From Thalassoroseus pseudoceratinae (GTDB lineage Bacteria; Planctomycetota; Planctomycetia; Planctomycetales; Planctomycetaceae), in NCBI RefSeq assembly GCF_011634775.1, contig NZ_JAALXT010000004.1:744001-808000 (forward strand): a DNA stretch of 64,000 nucleotides, in the 5' to 3' direction. Shown here one piece after another: positions 10,360 through 20,320 of this stretch (the first letter of the stretch is position 1; the number at the start of each line of letters is the position of its first letter). A program made the position numbers and the translations under genes. The notes beneath the pieces are model-generated. The model was not told the DNA's origin. It saw only the letters and a program-made list of their open reading frames with translations, and did no database searches.

Positions 10360-10393
10360 CTGAGCCGCCGGCCTGTCGGCGGCTCAGTTTTTT
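10360..10393 (+). terminator. intrinsic terminator after the DUF1501 gene
   Basis: The perfect inverted repeat CTGAGCCGCC / GGCGGCTCAG (10360-10369 with 10378-10387) has an 8-nt loop and is followed by TTTTTT at 10388-10393. It closes the first cluster and separates it from the sigma-factor operon. Confidence 0.92.
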
Positions 10394-10408
10394 CCAACAT
10401 CAAGACTC

Positions 10409-10969
10409 ATGACGACCTCCGAACCATCATCAACCGATGGACCATCGGAACCGCCGGTTCCCGAGGAGTTCGTACAGCTATTTACACGGAACCAACGAAG
10501 GCTTTACCTGTTTATTTTGGCACAATGCCCGAATCCGGTGGAAGCCGAAGAAATCTTGCAGGAAACCAACGTCGTCATTTGGCGGAAGTTTCGACAGTTC
10601 GAAATGGGGAGCAGCTTTCTGGCATGGGCCGGCAGAATTGCCCATTATGAAGTGCTCAAATTTCGGGAACGTCGGCATCGAGATCGACACCGTTTCAGTG
10701 ATGAGTTCGTCAAGCATGTTGCTGAAGAAGCCCTGGAAGAATCCGACCAACTCGAAGCCCGACGAATGGCGTTGTTAAATTGTTTGCAGAAACTGCGAGC
10801 CTCCGACCGTGAATTAATTCGGCATCGCTATGCCACTGGCCACAGTGGCCAGGATGTCGCTGACCAACTCGATCGTCCCGTGAATTCGATCTACCAATCA
10901 TTGAGTCGAATTCGCCGCACACTCATGGAGTGCATCAATCGACAGTTGTCGACGGAACGCCCCTCATGA
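10409..10969 (+). CDS. ECF-type RNA polymerase sigma factor (Rhodopirellula/Verrucomicrobium group)
   Basis: The protein is 186 residues. Region 2 is visible as FILAQCPNPVEAEEILQETNVVIW and FLAWAGRIAHYEVL (written here in two parts). Region 4 is YATGHSGQDVADQL followed by a helix ending RIRRTLMECI. The sequence style matches the planctomycete/verrucomicrobial ECF subfamily. Its stop overlaps the start of the next gene (ATGA at 10966-10969), so the two are translationally coupled. That gene starts with an anti-sigma-like segment and a membrane helix, which suggests it senses a signal and controls this sigma factor. Confidence 0.93.
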   Translation: MTTSEPSSTDGPSEPPVPEEFVQLFTRNQRRLYLFILAQCPNPVEAEEILQETNVVIWRKFRQFEMGSSFLAWAGRIAHYEVLKFRERRHRDRHRFSDEFVKHVAEEALEESDQLEARRMALLNCLQKLRASDRELIRHRYATGHSGQDVADQLDRPVNSIYQSLSRIRRTLMECINRQLSTERPS

Positions 10970-13110
10970 AGAACTTTGAATCCCCAACCAATCCCGACTT
11001 GCTCACGCTACTGGAACGGCTTTGCGAAGACCGTCTCAGTGACGACGAATGCGAGCAACTGGAACAATTGGTGCTCTCAGATCCCGCTGCGTCGCGGATG
11101 TACCTCGATTACATCCACCTCCACGGTGCCCTGCACTGGGATGTGGGTTCCGCAGCGGATCTGCCAGCGATCGACCTTTCAGAAGCGCTGCCGACACCAG
11201 TTCCCGTTCCTTCACCACGAAATGGGCGACGAATCGCGACAACTGTGGCTGCCATTTGTGCGATCGTCACGTTGGCTGTCGTTTTGAATCGAACGCTGTT
11301 CTCCCCGACCGACGTCGTCATTGGTCCGAACGAGGATCTCGCATCGCAGCCAGATGAAATCGCTGCTTCTGATGCGTTGGAACCGATGGAAAATAACCGC
11401 CGTCCGAATCGCGTGATGGAACCGGTCCGTCTGATCCAACGTGACGACAAACCGGCCCCACAACCGCATCGGGAACAACCCGCAGCCGTGGCAGAGAAGT
11501 CGCCCGATGCAAAATCGTCGGACTCGCTCACTCCGAGACCAACGGAACCGTCTGGATTTTCGACTTCCGAAATGGTGGCGTTTGTTGACGGTCAAATTCG
11601 ACAAGGTTGGGAGGCGGCGGGTGTCGCCCCGACTGATCGAGCGAGCGATGCCGAGTGGGTGCGACGGGTGTATCTTGACTTGGCTGGACACATCCCGCCC
11701 GCGATTGTCGTTGAAGAGTTTCTTGCCGACCCCCAGCCGAACAAACGCGAACAGTTGGTCAACGCATTATTGGATGACCCCGACTATGTGCGGCATTTCG
11801 CCACGGTGTGGACGAATTTGCTCGTCGGACGTTCGACGGAACGCCCGGTGCATCGCGAGTCGCTTCACCAGTTCCTGCGACGAAGTTTCGCGGCGAACCG
11901 GCCGTGGAGTGAAGTGGTTTCCGAACTCGTTGCGGCCGAAGGCACGCCAGTCGAAAACGGTGCCGCCGGTTTTCTGCTGGCTCACTTGAACAACGAAGCC
12001 GTCCCGGCAACGGCGATCACGGCTCGATTGTTTCTCTGCTCTCAGGTGCAATGCACGCAGTGTCATGCCCACCCATTTAACGAAGCCGACCAGAACCAAT
12101 TTTGGGAACTCAACAGTTTCTTCAAGCAGACGGAAATTGAAACGAAACGCGTGCGGGATCGCCGAACCGGTCAAACGGTGATGCAAGATGCGTTGGTATC
12201 GCGACCGGTGGGCGGGCCGACATTGTACGAGAATCGTCGCGGTGTGATGCAGGCGGCTTACCCGAAATTCGCGGGTGTGTCGATCAGTGACGACGCTGTC
12301 ATTAACCGTCGAGAGCAGTTGGCCCATTTGATGACTAGCGGCGAACGGCCACCTGTGGCGCGGGCGATGGTGAATCGAATGTGGTCACACTTTTTCGGTG
12401 TCGGTTTCACGAATCCCGTGGACGACATGGGACCGCACAATCCTCCCACGCACCCGCAATTGCTCGACCGACTCGCGGAGAAGTTCGTCGAAAGCGGCTA
12501 CGATGTGAAGCAGTTGATTCGTTGGATTTGCCTCTCGGAAGCTTATCAGCTTTCGTCGGAATTGCGATCACGGTCAAAGAGTGATCCACAAGTCACGGCC
12601 GATGAACTCGACGAGCGGCTTTTCCACCGCATGCCGGTCCGCCCCATGACTGCCGAGCAATTGTACGATTCACTGCTTGTCGCCACGAAAGCTCATTACG
12701 TGGGCAGCGAAAGTTGGGAAGACATCGAACTTCAACGCCGCAAGTGGCTACAACCATTTGTGACCACGTTCGACACCGAAGAAAACGATGAAGCCACCAA
12801 CTTCAACGGAACCATTCCTCAAGCACTCATGCTGATGAACAGCGAGTTGGTTGATCGGGCATTGAGTGTCGATGGTGGCACGTCGTTTCGGGATATCGTC
12901 ACCAAGCCGGTCAGCGATGCGGAGAAGATTCGCCAACTCTGTCTCGCGGCGCTCTCACGTGAGCCCCTGCCCCGCGAGTTGTCCGCAGCCCGGAAGATGT
13001 TGCGGAGCCGAACCACTCAAGTCGGCAATCGGGAACAAGCCAAAATCGAAGCCTTCCAAGATATTTTCTGGGCATTCTTGAACTCCGCCGAGTTCGTTTT
13101 GATCCACTGA
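10966..13110 (+). CDS. membrane-anchored DUF1549/DUF1553 protein with anti-sigma-like N-terminus
   Basis: The protein is 714 residues from the ATG overlapping the sigma-factor stop. Residues 1-60 resemble the cytoplasmic segment of planctomycete FecR/anti-sigma proteins (LLERLCEDRLSDDECEQLEQ, then YLDYIHLHGALHWDVG). A membrane helix follows (TVAAICAIVTLAVVL, about residues 87-107), then a Pro-rich linker to about residue 190. DUF1549 and DUF1553 then repeat the architecture of the protein at 6985, including VQCTQCHAHPF and NRMWSHFFGVGFTNPVDDM. I infer a membrane protein with a regulatory cytoplasmic tail and a large extracytoplasmic domain. The last 156 bp are overlapped by a convergent gene. 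Confidence 0.9.
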   Translation: MKNFESPTNPDLLTLLERLCEDRLSDDECEQLEQLVLSDPAASRMYLDYIHLHGALHWDVGSAADLPAIDLSEALPTPVPVPSPRNGRRIATTVAAICAIVTLAVVLNRTLFSPTDVVIGPNEDLASQPDEIAASDALEPMENNRRPNRVMEPVRLIQRDDKPAPQPHREQPAAVAEKSPDAKSSDSLTPRPTEPSGFSTSEMVAFVDGQIRQGWEAAGVAPTDRASDAEWVRRVYLDLAGHIPPAIVVEEFLADPQPNKREQLVNALLDDPDYVRHFATVWTNLLVGRSTERPVHRESLHQFLRRSFAANRPWSEVVSELVAAEGTPVENGAAGFLLAHLNNEAVPATAITARLFLCSQVQCTQCHAHPFNEADQNQFWELNSFFKQTEIETKRVRDRRTGQTVMQDALVSRPVGGPTLYENRRGVMQAAYPKFAGVSISDDAVINRREQLAHLMTSGERPPVARAMVNRMWSHFFGVGFTNPVDDMGPHNPPTHPQLLDRLAEKFVESGYDVKQLIRWICLSEAYQLSSELRSRSKSDPQVTADELDERLFHRMPVRPMTAEQLYDSLLVATKAHYVGSESWEDIELQRRKWLQPFVTTFDTEENDEATNFNGTIPQALMLMNSELVDRALSVDGGTSFRDIVTKPVSDAEKIRQLCLAALSREPLPRELSAARKMLRSRTTQVGNREQAKIEAFQDIFWAFLNSAEFVLIH

Positions 13111-13938
13111 TGTCACAGTCTCGCGACTCGTCACTTCCGTTTGCAGCCAAGCGGTTCCCTCATCGACGAACTTCCAGACCACGGCGGTCACGCATAGAAC
13201 CGTCAGTGTGCCGACGACGGTCTCGAACCATTCCAGCTGGAACAAGACACTGAACACCCAAAGCTGAATTGTGAGCAACACAATCACGATAGCCAACCAG
13301 ATTAAGATCCCGACGTCACCCAAATCGCCCATGACCACGATGGGAACTCGGTTGAACCAGAGCACCATACTGCTGGCGACCACCCAACCGAGAAACGCGA
13401 TCGTGCGGTGAACCGCGACTCGGAAATCGGAGAAATCCAAATCGAGACCGGTCGCGAGCAACAACAGGGCCAACACACTCAGCGGCAAACTAATCAGCCA
13501 AACGCTCCCCGCCATCAACAACCGATACCCAAACGCGTCTCGACCGTACGGGTCACGAATCGTGAGAATGGGTTGTTCTTGTTGAAGCGTGTCATTCGTT
13601 TGCACATGAACAGCCGCAATTTCCGCGTGATCGACTGGGGACCGGTACGGCAGTTCTTCACCGTCCTTCGTTTTCACGACCATTAGCGATGTGTCGGCGT
13701 TCAGAAGATCTCCCGGTTGGACAAGGAGCTTCAAAACAGTCACGTCCGAACGCATCAGCCCACCGACCGCGACTCCGGTGAACGGGACAATCCGCTGCCC
13801 GGAAACGAACCAGGCAGTCGGAATAAGCATCAGGAGCCCGAACACCAGCAAGACCCAAGTCCGAGTCCCCCGGTATTCCGGTTCAGCGATTGGGTTGTCC
13901 TCCTCAATCGGCGGACGGGTTGTATCGTCCTTGAACAT
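12955..13938 (-). CDS. multi-pass membrane protein with lipoyl-like hairpin
   Basis: The protein is 327 residues from the ATG at 13938 (GGGGG upstream); an open frame extends to 14079 without a better start. A first helix (WVLLVFGLLMLIPTAWFV) is followed by a soluble segment (LLVQPGDLLNADTSLMVV ... QTNDTLQQEQPILTI) with the spacing of two biotinyl/lipoyl-like half-motifs, as in HlyD-type adaptors. Four or five more helices follow. Its 3' end runs antisense into the last 52 codons of the DUF1549 gene, with no earlier in-frame stop. The function is unknown; an envelope or export role is a guess from the hairpin. Confidence 0.72.
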   Translation of the reverse strand: MFKDDTTRPPIEEDNPIAEPEYRGTRTWVLLVFGLLMLIPTAWFVSGQRIVPFTGVAVGGLMRSDVTVLKLLVQPGDLLNADTSLMVVKTKDGEELPYRSPVDHAEIAAVHVQTNDTLQQEQPILTIRDPYGRDAFGYRLLMAGSVWLISLPLSVLALLLLATGLDLDFSDFRVAVHRTIAFLGWVVASSMVLWFNRVPIVVMGDLGDVGILIWLAIVIVLLTIQLWVFSVLFQLEWFETVVGTLTVLCVTAVVWKFVDEGTAWLQTEVTSRETVTSVDQNELGGVQECPENILEGFDFGLFPIADLSGSAPQHLPGCGQLAGQGLT

Positions 13939-14217
13939 CTTCAGGCCCCCGAATTCGTAAGAGAATCCATCTGCCAGCCCGCAGTGTGGAATATTTGTTC
14001 CGTCATAACGGACCGTTCTCTCGATGACAATATGTCGACGAAGTGTTTTTGACTTCCGGCTTCTGAATTCGCCGGTCATTCAAGTTTGCAATCGCTGATG
14101 CTTGACGGATGCCGTGCCGATTGTTGAACATTTGCAAATGCGAGATTACACTGACCCGCAACTGCGACGTGTTGTATTCTTCACCAATTTTGCCAGCAAT
14201 GCCACCGGGGACGCCGG

Positions 14218-15708
14218 ATGGGAGTGATGCGGTTTTCGATCCACCCAGTGGATCAACTCGACAACTGGCCCGAAATCCGACGTGCTTACGTGCGCGGTTT
14301 CGACGGTCGGGTGCACCCCACGCGTGTCGAAATCGATGGGAACGTCGTCGCGTATCGGCGTCAGAACTCTGACAGTGGAAAGTTGCACGTAGCGTTGCCG
14401 ATTGAAGGCTTCGGGCGTCCGATGGCCAGCACCTCTTCGCTGCCCGAGCGTGAGGAACCCTACATTTTGCTGGTGGAACTGGCGCGAGGGAAGTTGGCAC
14501 AGCTTCGCGATCAACTCGCTGCTTGGAACATGGCGGGGATGGATGTTCCCAAAGATTTCCCCCCACTCATGCAGGAGTCGCACGAACTGTTGGCTGAGGC
14601 TGTCTCGAACCAGGACGACGCACCGCGTGCCAGCGAAGTTGCTCGACAGTCTTTGGAGACGACATTCCGAGCGGCGGACGTGCTTTCGAAATCGTATATT
14701 GCTCAGCGGTTGGCAGTCCGGCGTGCCCGCACGACTCACTTACCGGCTTCGCTCGGATGTGGCTTAGGACATGCCCCGCCCAATCCGGACTGGGAAGACT
14801 CGTTCGTCAACGCGTTCAACGCTGCCTTGGTTCCGATTGAATGGCGGTTCATCGAACCCGAAGAAGGCAAATACGAATGGGACACCAACGACGCGCAAGT
14901 GGAATGGTGTGAGAAAAATCGATTGCTCATGACCGCCGGTCCGCTGCTTGATCTCTCACCGGAAGGACTTCCCGACTGGTTGTGGCAATGGCAGCATGAA
15001 GTTCTGAATTTGCAAAGTTTTGTCAGCGATTTTGTCGAGACGGCAATCACGCGATATGCCGGACGGATTCGATTTTGGGAAGTCGCCGCGCGTGCCAACA
15101 CCGGGGGAGCCCTCGCGTTATCGGAGGAAGATCGGCTATCGCTTGCAGCCCGCACCTTGGAAATTGCCAGCCAAGTTGATCAAGACAACCAACTCATGGT
15201 TCGTGTGGATCAACCTTGGGGAGCCTATCAGGCGAAGGGCAAACATCGCTTCAGCCCATTGCAATTCGTGGATGCACTCGTGCGATCCGGCGTGGGTCTT
15301 TCGGGGGTGAATCTCGAAGTGGCCATCGGCTACCACCCAAATGGATGCACCCGACGCGATTTGCTGGACTTTTCTCAACTAATTGACCTGTGGAGTTGCC
15401 TACAAATTCCGTTACGGGTCACGTTGGCATTCCCGTCGAGCGTCCAGCCGGACGAATTCTCCAAGCAAAATCAACGTCTCGACGGTTCCGCCGGTGCGAA
15501 TGCATGGAGCGACCGGATGCAGGCCGATTTCGTCGAGAATTTCCTGCCGATGCTGATGAGCAAGCAAGTCGTTGTTGGCATCTATTGGACGCACATCAGC
15601 GACGCGGTGCCCCATGATTTCGCCAATGCAGGTCTGGTTCGTCCGGATGGTGGCCCCAAACCCTCGCTCGACCGCATCATTCAATATCGTCGTGAATACT
15701 GGACGTAA
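14218..15708 (+). CDS. GH10-like TIM-barrel protein without the catalytic glutamates
   Basis: The protein is 496 residues with no signal peptide. An N-terminal ~150-residue segment precedes a GH10-type barrel. The barrel start is recognisable (WRFIEPEEGKYEWDTNDA, then CEKNRLLMTAGPLL). At the acid/base strand, where active GH10 enzymes have WDVVNE, this protein has W287-E-V-A-A-R292. At the nucleophile strand the usual VTELD is VTLAF (L403 in place of Glu). Both catalytic residues therefore appear replaced, so it is unlikely to be a working xylanase. Binding or regulation is possible. It lies upstream of a peptidase and sugar-active genes on the same strand. Confidence 0.78.
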   Translation: MGVMRFSIHPVDQLDNWPEIRRAYVRGFDGRVHPTRVEIDGNVVAYRRQNSDSGKLHVALPIEGFGRPMASTSSLPEREEPYILLVELARGKLAQLRDQLAAWNMAGMDVPKDFPPLMQESHELLAEAVSNQDDAPRASEVARQSLETTFRAADVLSKSYIAQRLAVRRARTTHLPASLGCGLGHAPPNPDWEDSFVNAFNAALVPIEWRFIEPEEGKYEWDTNDAQVEWCEKNRLLMTAGPLLDLSPEGLPDWLWQWQHEVLNLQSFVSDFVETAITRYAGRIRFWEVAARANTGGALALSEEDRLSLAARTLEIASQVDQDNQLMVRVDQPWGAYQAKGKHRFSPLQFVDALVRSGVGLSGVNLEVAIGYHPNGCTRRDLLDFSQLIDLWSCLQIPLRVTLAFPSSVQPDEFSKQNQRLDGSAGANAWSDRMQADFVENFLPMLMSKQVVVGIYWTHISDAVPHDFANAGLVRPDGGPKPSLDRIIQYRREYWT

Positions 15709-15782
15709 CCGGCAGGTCGGCCAAAACGCATCCACCACACACGCATGACGCCCGCCCCTTTCAACTGAGACGCTGAAACATC

Positions 15783-17576
15783 ATGACTTACCCGATTCAA
15801 TGGGATCTTGATTCCCTGCTGCCACACCCGGAAACCGACGAATTCCGCACGCAAGTCGAGACCGTCAAAGCGGAATTGGAGACCCTCGCCAAACAATCGG
15901 AAGAGTTGCCGGAACCATCCGGAGACCCGAACGTGGTGTCGGCATGGCGGGACTTTCTCAAAAGTCGTGAAACGACCGCAATGCGGATGACGAGTCTTGA
16001 TCATTTCGTGGGCTGCCACGCCGCCGGAGACGCGGGCAACAAGTTGTTTCAACGATACGAAGCACAGTTGGCTTCGTTGGCACCGCTTCGGGAAACGATC
16101 GCGACGAACCTGGAATTCGGTCTCAAGCACGCGAGTGATGAAGACTACGCCGCCTTCGTGAACGGTGACGAGTGGCTCCAAGAAATTCGATTCGCTCTCG
16201 ATGACGCCCGGAGTAACGCGGTTCTACGTTTGCCGAAAGAACAGGAACTGTTGGCCGCCGATTTGGGTGTTGATGGCATTCACGCCTGGGGCCGATTGTA
16301 CGATCGGCTTTCCGGTGAACTTCGCGTGCAGGTCATGGAGAAAGGCGAACTCGTCGAGAAATCGGTCAGCCAAGTCCAAACCGATTCGTCACAGCGAACC
16401 GTCCGCGAAAACAACTTTTACGCCAGTGACAAAGCGTGGAAAACGCTCGAGGATACGTGTGCGGATTGCCTGAACCACATCAGCGGCACACGGCTCTCGC
16501 TGTATCGGCGGTTGGGATTGCAAGACCACCTCGACGCCCCGCTGCGATACAATCGGCTCAAACGCGAAACACTCGACACGATGTGGAACACGATTTCCGC
16601 ACGGAAGTCGATGCTGGTTTCCTACCTGCAACGGAAGGCTCAATTGTTGGGTGTGGATCGTCTCGCGTGGTATGACGTGGCCGCTCCCCTGCCAGTCGGA
16701 ACCGGCTCGAATACCGAGTTGGATTGGGACACCGCCTGTCAAACCGTCGTGGAAACCTTCCACGGGTTCAGTCCCGACTTCGGTGAGTTCGCGGAGATGG
16801 CGTTGCGTGATGGTTGGATCGAAGCCGAGAACCGTGCCGGCAAACGCCAGGGCGGTTTCTGCACCGGTTTCCCCACGCACAAGCAGTCACGGATTTTCAT
16901 GACATTCACGAACTCCGCCGACAGCATGTCGACGTTGGCTCATGAGCTCGGGCATGCCTACCACAGTTGGGTTCTCAAGGAACGCCCGTGGATGCTACGA
17001 CATTATCCGATGAATCTTGCCGAAACCGCGTCCACGTTTGCCGAAGCTGTACTGGGCGAGCAACGTCTAGAACGCAGTGAAAACGACACCGATCGCTCAT
17101 TGATCCTCGACAATATGCTTTCGGATGCCGTCGCGTTTCTGATGAATATCCACTGCCGCTTCCTGTTCGAAGATGCCTTCCACAAGGAACGTGCCAGTGG
17201 CGAAGTGCCGGCGGATCGACTTTCCGAATTGATGCTATCCGCCCAGAAATCCGCCTACTCCGACGCCCTCGCCGACGACGGTTGGAATCCACGATTCTGG
17301 GTGTCGAAACTGCACTTCTACATCTCCGGTTTGCCGTTCTACAACTTCCCCTACACATTCGGCTATTTGCTGTCACTGGGTATTTACGCCCTGCGAGATG
17401 AGATCGGCGACGAGTTCCCCGAACGCTATCGGCAATTGTTAATCGCGACCGGTTCGCAGACGACCGAGGACGCCGTGCAGTCCACTTTTGGCTACGACCT
17501 GACCGCTCCCGACTTCTGGAACAAAAGTCTCGATATCGTCGAGAACCGGGTCGGGCTGTTTCTCGACGCGACTTGA
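15783..17576 (+). CDS. pepF: M3 family oligoendopeptidase
   Basis: The protein is 597 residues, the usual PepF length. The zinc motif HELGH is present in LAHELGHAYHSWVL, and the third ligand Glu follows in MNLAETASTFAEAVLGE, as in M3 peptidases. The N-terminal half is the helical PepF domain, and the C-terminus (FPYTFGYLLSLGIYALRDE) is also typical. It has no signal peptide, so it should degrade short peptides in the cytosol. It starts 74 bp after the GH10-like gene and could share its transcript. Confidence 0.93.
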   Translation: MTYPIQWDLDSLLPHPETDEFRTQVETVKAELETLAKQSEELPEPSGDPNVVSAWRDFLKSRETTAMRMTSLDHFVGCHAAGDAGNKLFQRYEAQLASLAPLRETIATNLEFGLKHASDEDYAAFVNGDEWLQEIRFALDDARSNAVLRLPKEQELLAADLGVDGIHAWGRLYDRLSGELRVQVMEKGELVEKSVSQVQTDSSQRTVRENNFYASDKAWKTLEDTCADCLNHISGTRLSLYRRLGLQDHLDAPLRYNRLKRETLDTMWNTISARKSMLVSYLQRKAQLLGVDRLAWYDVAAPLPVGTGSNTELDWDTACQTVVETFHGFSPDFGEFAEMALRDGWIEAENRAGKRQGGFCTGFPTHKQSRIFMTFTNSADSMSTLAHELGHAYHSWVLKERPWMLRHYPMNLAETASTFAEAVLGEQRLERSENDTDRSLILDNMLSDAVAFLMNIHCRFLFEDAFHKERASGEVPADRLSELMLSAQKSAYSDALADDGWNPRFWVSKLHFYISGLPFYNFPYTFGYLLSLGIYALRDEIGDEFPERYRQLLIATGSQTTEDAVQSTFGYDLTAPDFWNKSLDIVENRVGLFLDAT

Positions 17577-17648
17577 ATCCCCCCGCACATTCGCCCACAC
17601 TGATGCCAATCCATTGATCAACGTCTTCGCGCGAAAGGTGAAGTCATC

Positions 17649-19103
17649 ATGCGAATTGGCCATGCGTTCTTGCTATTCGGATTCTTGCTAACGGGCTTTC
17701 CGACTGACGGCTTGGCTCAGGAATTGACGACCGAATCCGTTACCAAGACGATGCGGAAAGCGGCGAGATTCTACCGGGAAGACGTCGCCACACACGGCGG
17801 ATACGTGTATGTCTATGACATCGACTTAGACCGACGTTGGGGCGAAGGCGAGGCGACCAAAGATCAAATCTGGGTGCAACCGCCCGGCACACCAACCGTC
17901 GGCCTGGCGTATCTCAAAGCGTATCAAGCCACCGGCGATCAATACTTTTTGGAAGCCGCTCGTGACGCGGCAAATGCGTTGGTCTATGGGCAAGTGAAGT
18001 CCGGCGGTTGGACGAACTGCATTGATTTCGATCCCCGTGGCAAACGGGTGTCGCAGTATCGCAATGGGCGTGGTCGCGGCCGGAATACGTCTTCCCTGGA
18101 CGACGGTCAAACCGCCACCGCGTTGCTCTTCCTCATCCGGATGGATGAAACGCTGAAGTTCCAAGACGAGACAATTCACGAAGCCACGAAATTCGGTTTG
18201 AACGCGTTGCTCGATGCGCAATTCCCGAATGGTGCCTTCCCGCAGGTCTGGCAAGGCGAACCGAATCCTGATCCGCCCATCGTGAAACCAAAGTTCCCCG
18301 ATTACGATTGGCGAACCGAAGGTCGGATCAAAGCGTATTGGAATCTCTACACCCTCAACGACAACGTGCCCGGCACCGTCGCGAACACGTTGATCGCCGC
18401 CCATGAAGTCTACCAGGACGAGAAGTACTCGGAGGCCCTCAAGAAGTTGGGCGACTTTCTTATCCTCGCACAAATGCCGGATCCGCAACCGGCGTGGGCT
18501 CAGCAATACAATTACGACATGATTCCCGTATGGGCTCGCAAGTTCGAACCACCGGGAATCTCAGGGGATGAGTCTCAGGAAACGATCAAAACTCTGATGC
18601 TGATCTACCGCGTGACCGGCGATCGCAAATACCTCGAACCGATTCCCGCGGCCCTTGATTACCTGGAGAAATCACTGCTGCCAGACAATCAACTCGCCCG
18701 CTATTACGAATTGGAAACCAACAAACCGCTCTACATGCAACGACGCGGTAAGGTGTATTCGCTCACGTATGACGACTCGAATCTACCAGACCATTACGGT
18801 TGGAAAACGGGATCGAAGTTGCCTTGGTTTCGGCAGGAGTATGCCAAGCTTTCCGGACGCGAGTGGAAGCCAAGCCGTTTGAACAAACCTCGTGAAGTCA
18901 GCGACCAAGAGGCTCGTCGGATCGTCGAAGACCTCGACGAGTTTGGTCGATGGGTCACCATCTCGAAGGGTGAGAAACTCATCGGTGACAATCGGTTCGC
19001 CAAGGGAGAGCCGTATCTCGCTAGCGAAGTCTTTAGCAAAAACCTCGAACGACTCAGCGACTATCTTCTCACCACCGATCAAACTCGACGCTCGAAGAAT
19101 TGA
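17649..19103 (+). CDS. secreted pectate lyase-like protein (PL10-like)
   Basis: The protein is 484 residues with a signal peptide ([18 protein letters not shown]). It has the (alpha/alpha) toroid style of PL10 pectic acid lyases: [18 protein letters not shown], the [17 protein letters not shown] element, [15 protein letters not shown], and [16 protein letters not shown] corresponding to the FND region of PL10. An exported polysaccharide lyase is likely. Several motif positions differ from classical PL10 (GAFPQ where GGWPQ is usual), so the true substrate may not be pectate. The sialidase gene follows immediately. Confidence 0.8.
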   Translation: MRIGHAFLLFGFLLTGFPTDGLAQELTTESVTKTMRKAARFYREDVATHGGYVYVYDIDLDRRWGEGEATKDQIWVQPPGTPTVGLAYLKAYQATGDQYFLEAARDAANALVYGQVKSGGWTNCIDFDPRGKRVSQYRNGRGRGRNTSSLDDGQTATALLFLIRMDETLKFQDETIHEATKFGLNALLDAQFPNGAFPQVWQGEPNPDPPIVKPKFPDYDWRTEGRIKAYWNLYTLNDNVPGTVANTLIAAHEVYQDEKYSEALKKLGDFLILAQMPDPQPAWAQQYNYDMIPVWARKFEPPGISGDESQETIKTLMLIYRVTGDRKYLEPIPAALDYLEKSLLPDNQLARYYELETNKPLYMQRRGKVYSLTYDDSNLPDHYGWKTGSKLPWFRQEYAKLSGREWKPSRLNKPREVSDQEARRIVEDLDEFGRWVTISKGEKLIGDNRFAKGEPYLASEVFSKNLERLSDYLLTTDQTRRSKN

Positions 19104-19114
19104 AGGTTTTGAAC

Positions 19115-20320
19115 ATGCATCATTGGCGACAATTCGCAATTTGTCTTGGTTTGTGTCTCCTGACCACCGCAACGGTCTTCGCCAAAGAATTCTCGGCGGT
19201 CCCAGTCTTTGAAGCCGGTCAGGACGGCTACAACGTCTACCGAATTCCCGCGATGATCAAAGCAGCGAATGGCGATTTGCTCGTCTTTTGCGAAGCAAGA
19301 GTCGGGGGAGATGCGAGCGAAATCGACCTTGTCCTAAAACGCTCAACCGACTCCGGCAAAACCTGGGGGCCGTTGCAAGTCGTGCAGGAAAGCAGCGACT
19401 TTCAATCGTACTTCCCACAGGATGCCAAGGTGGACATCACCATCGGCAACCCTTGCCCTGTTGTCGACCACATGGACCCGGATCATGCCGGTCGCATTTG
19501 GTTGCCGTTCAATCTGGAGAACGATCGTGTCTTCGTCACGTACAGCGACGATCACGGTCAAACGTGGGCGAAGCGGCGGGACATCACCAAAGATGTGAAA
19601 CTTGAAGGTTGGGGTTGGTACGCGACCGGTCCCGTTCATGCGATTCAAATTCAACGCGGACCGCACAAAGGCCGATTGGTGGTGCCGGCGGATCATCGCA
19701 TTGGCAAGCCGGGACAAGACCGTGGCGTGAACGGCGTGCAAGTCGTCATTAGTGACGATCATGGCCAAACGTGGAAACTGGGAGCCGTCGACGACAGCTA
19801 CGATGACGGGCTGAACTCCAATGAAACCACCGTCGTCGAATTGAACGATGGCAGCTTGTACTTCAACACCCGGGACCAACACGGCTCCGCACCTGGCACG
19901 CGAGGCGGTACCATCAGCCGGGACGGCGGCGAGACGTTCGAGAAGTCGACCGACTCGAAACATTCCCCATTTGTGCCCGTGCTCGATCCGATCGATCCCC
20001 CCGTCGTGCAATGCGCGTTGTTGCGAGCCGCCTCCAAATTGGACGGCGACAAACAGAATTTGATTCTGTTCTCCGGCCCCGATGAAAGCGGACCGACCGG
20101 CAAAGGCCGCAGTGATATGCGAATCCGTTACAGCACCGACGAAGCCAAATCCTGGCAAGACGGCCCGCTGATCTACACCGGACCGGCGGCCTACAGCGAC
20201 ATGGTCAAGCTCGCTCCAAACACCTTCGGAATCGTCTTCGAATCCGACAAACCCGGCGGAAAACTCTACACACGCATTCAGTTCACGCGATTCACCACAC
20301 AGGACGTGCTCGGCCAATAG
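19115..20320 (+). CDS. secreted sialidase/neuraminidase-type BNR-repeat protein
   Basis: The protein is 401 residues from the ATG at 19115; an upstream TTG at 19100 overlaps the previous stop but has no ribosome site. A signal peptide (CLGLCLLTTATVFA) is followed by the Y-R-I-P motif that binds sialic acid carboxylate in GH33 enzymes. At least four Asp-box repeats follow: STDSGKTWG, SDDHGQTWA, SDDHGQTWK and SRDGGETFE. This is a six-bladed propeller exo-sialidase. The gap to the pectate lyase-like gene is only 11 bp, so the two are one operon, probably acting on the same complex glycans. Confidence 0.9.
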   Translation: MHHWRQFAICLGLCLLTTATVFAKEFSAVPVFEAGQDGYNVYRIPAMIKAANGDLLVFCEARVGGDASEIDLVLKRSTDSGKTWGPLQVVQESSDFQSYFPQDAKVDITIGNPCPVVDHMDPDHAGRIWLPFNLENDRVFVTYSDDHGQTWAKRRDITKDVKLEGWGWYATGPVHAIQIQRGPHKGRLVVPADHRIGKPGQDRGVNGVQVVISDDHGQTWKLGAVDDSYDDGLNSNETTVVELNDGSLYFNTRDQHGSAPGTRGGTISRDGGETFEKSTDSKHSPFVPVLDPIDPPVVQCALLRAASKLDGDKQNLILFSGPDESGPTGKGRSDMRIRYSTDEAKSWQDGPLIYTGPAAYSDMVKLAPNTFGIVFESDKPGGKLYTRIQFTRFTTQDVLGQ

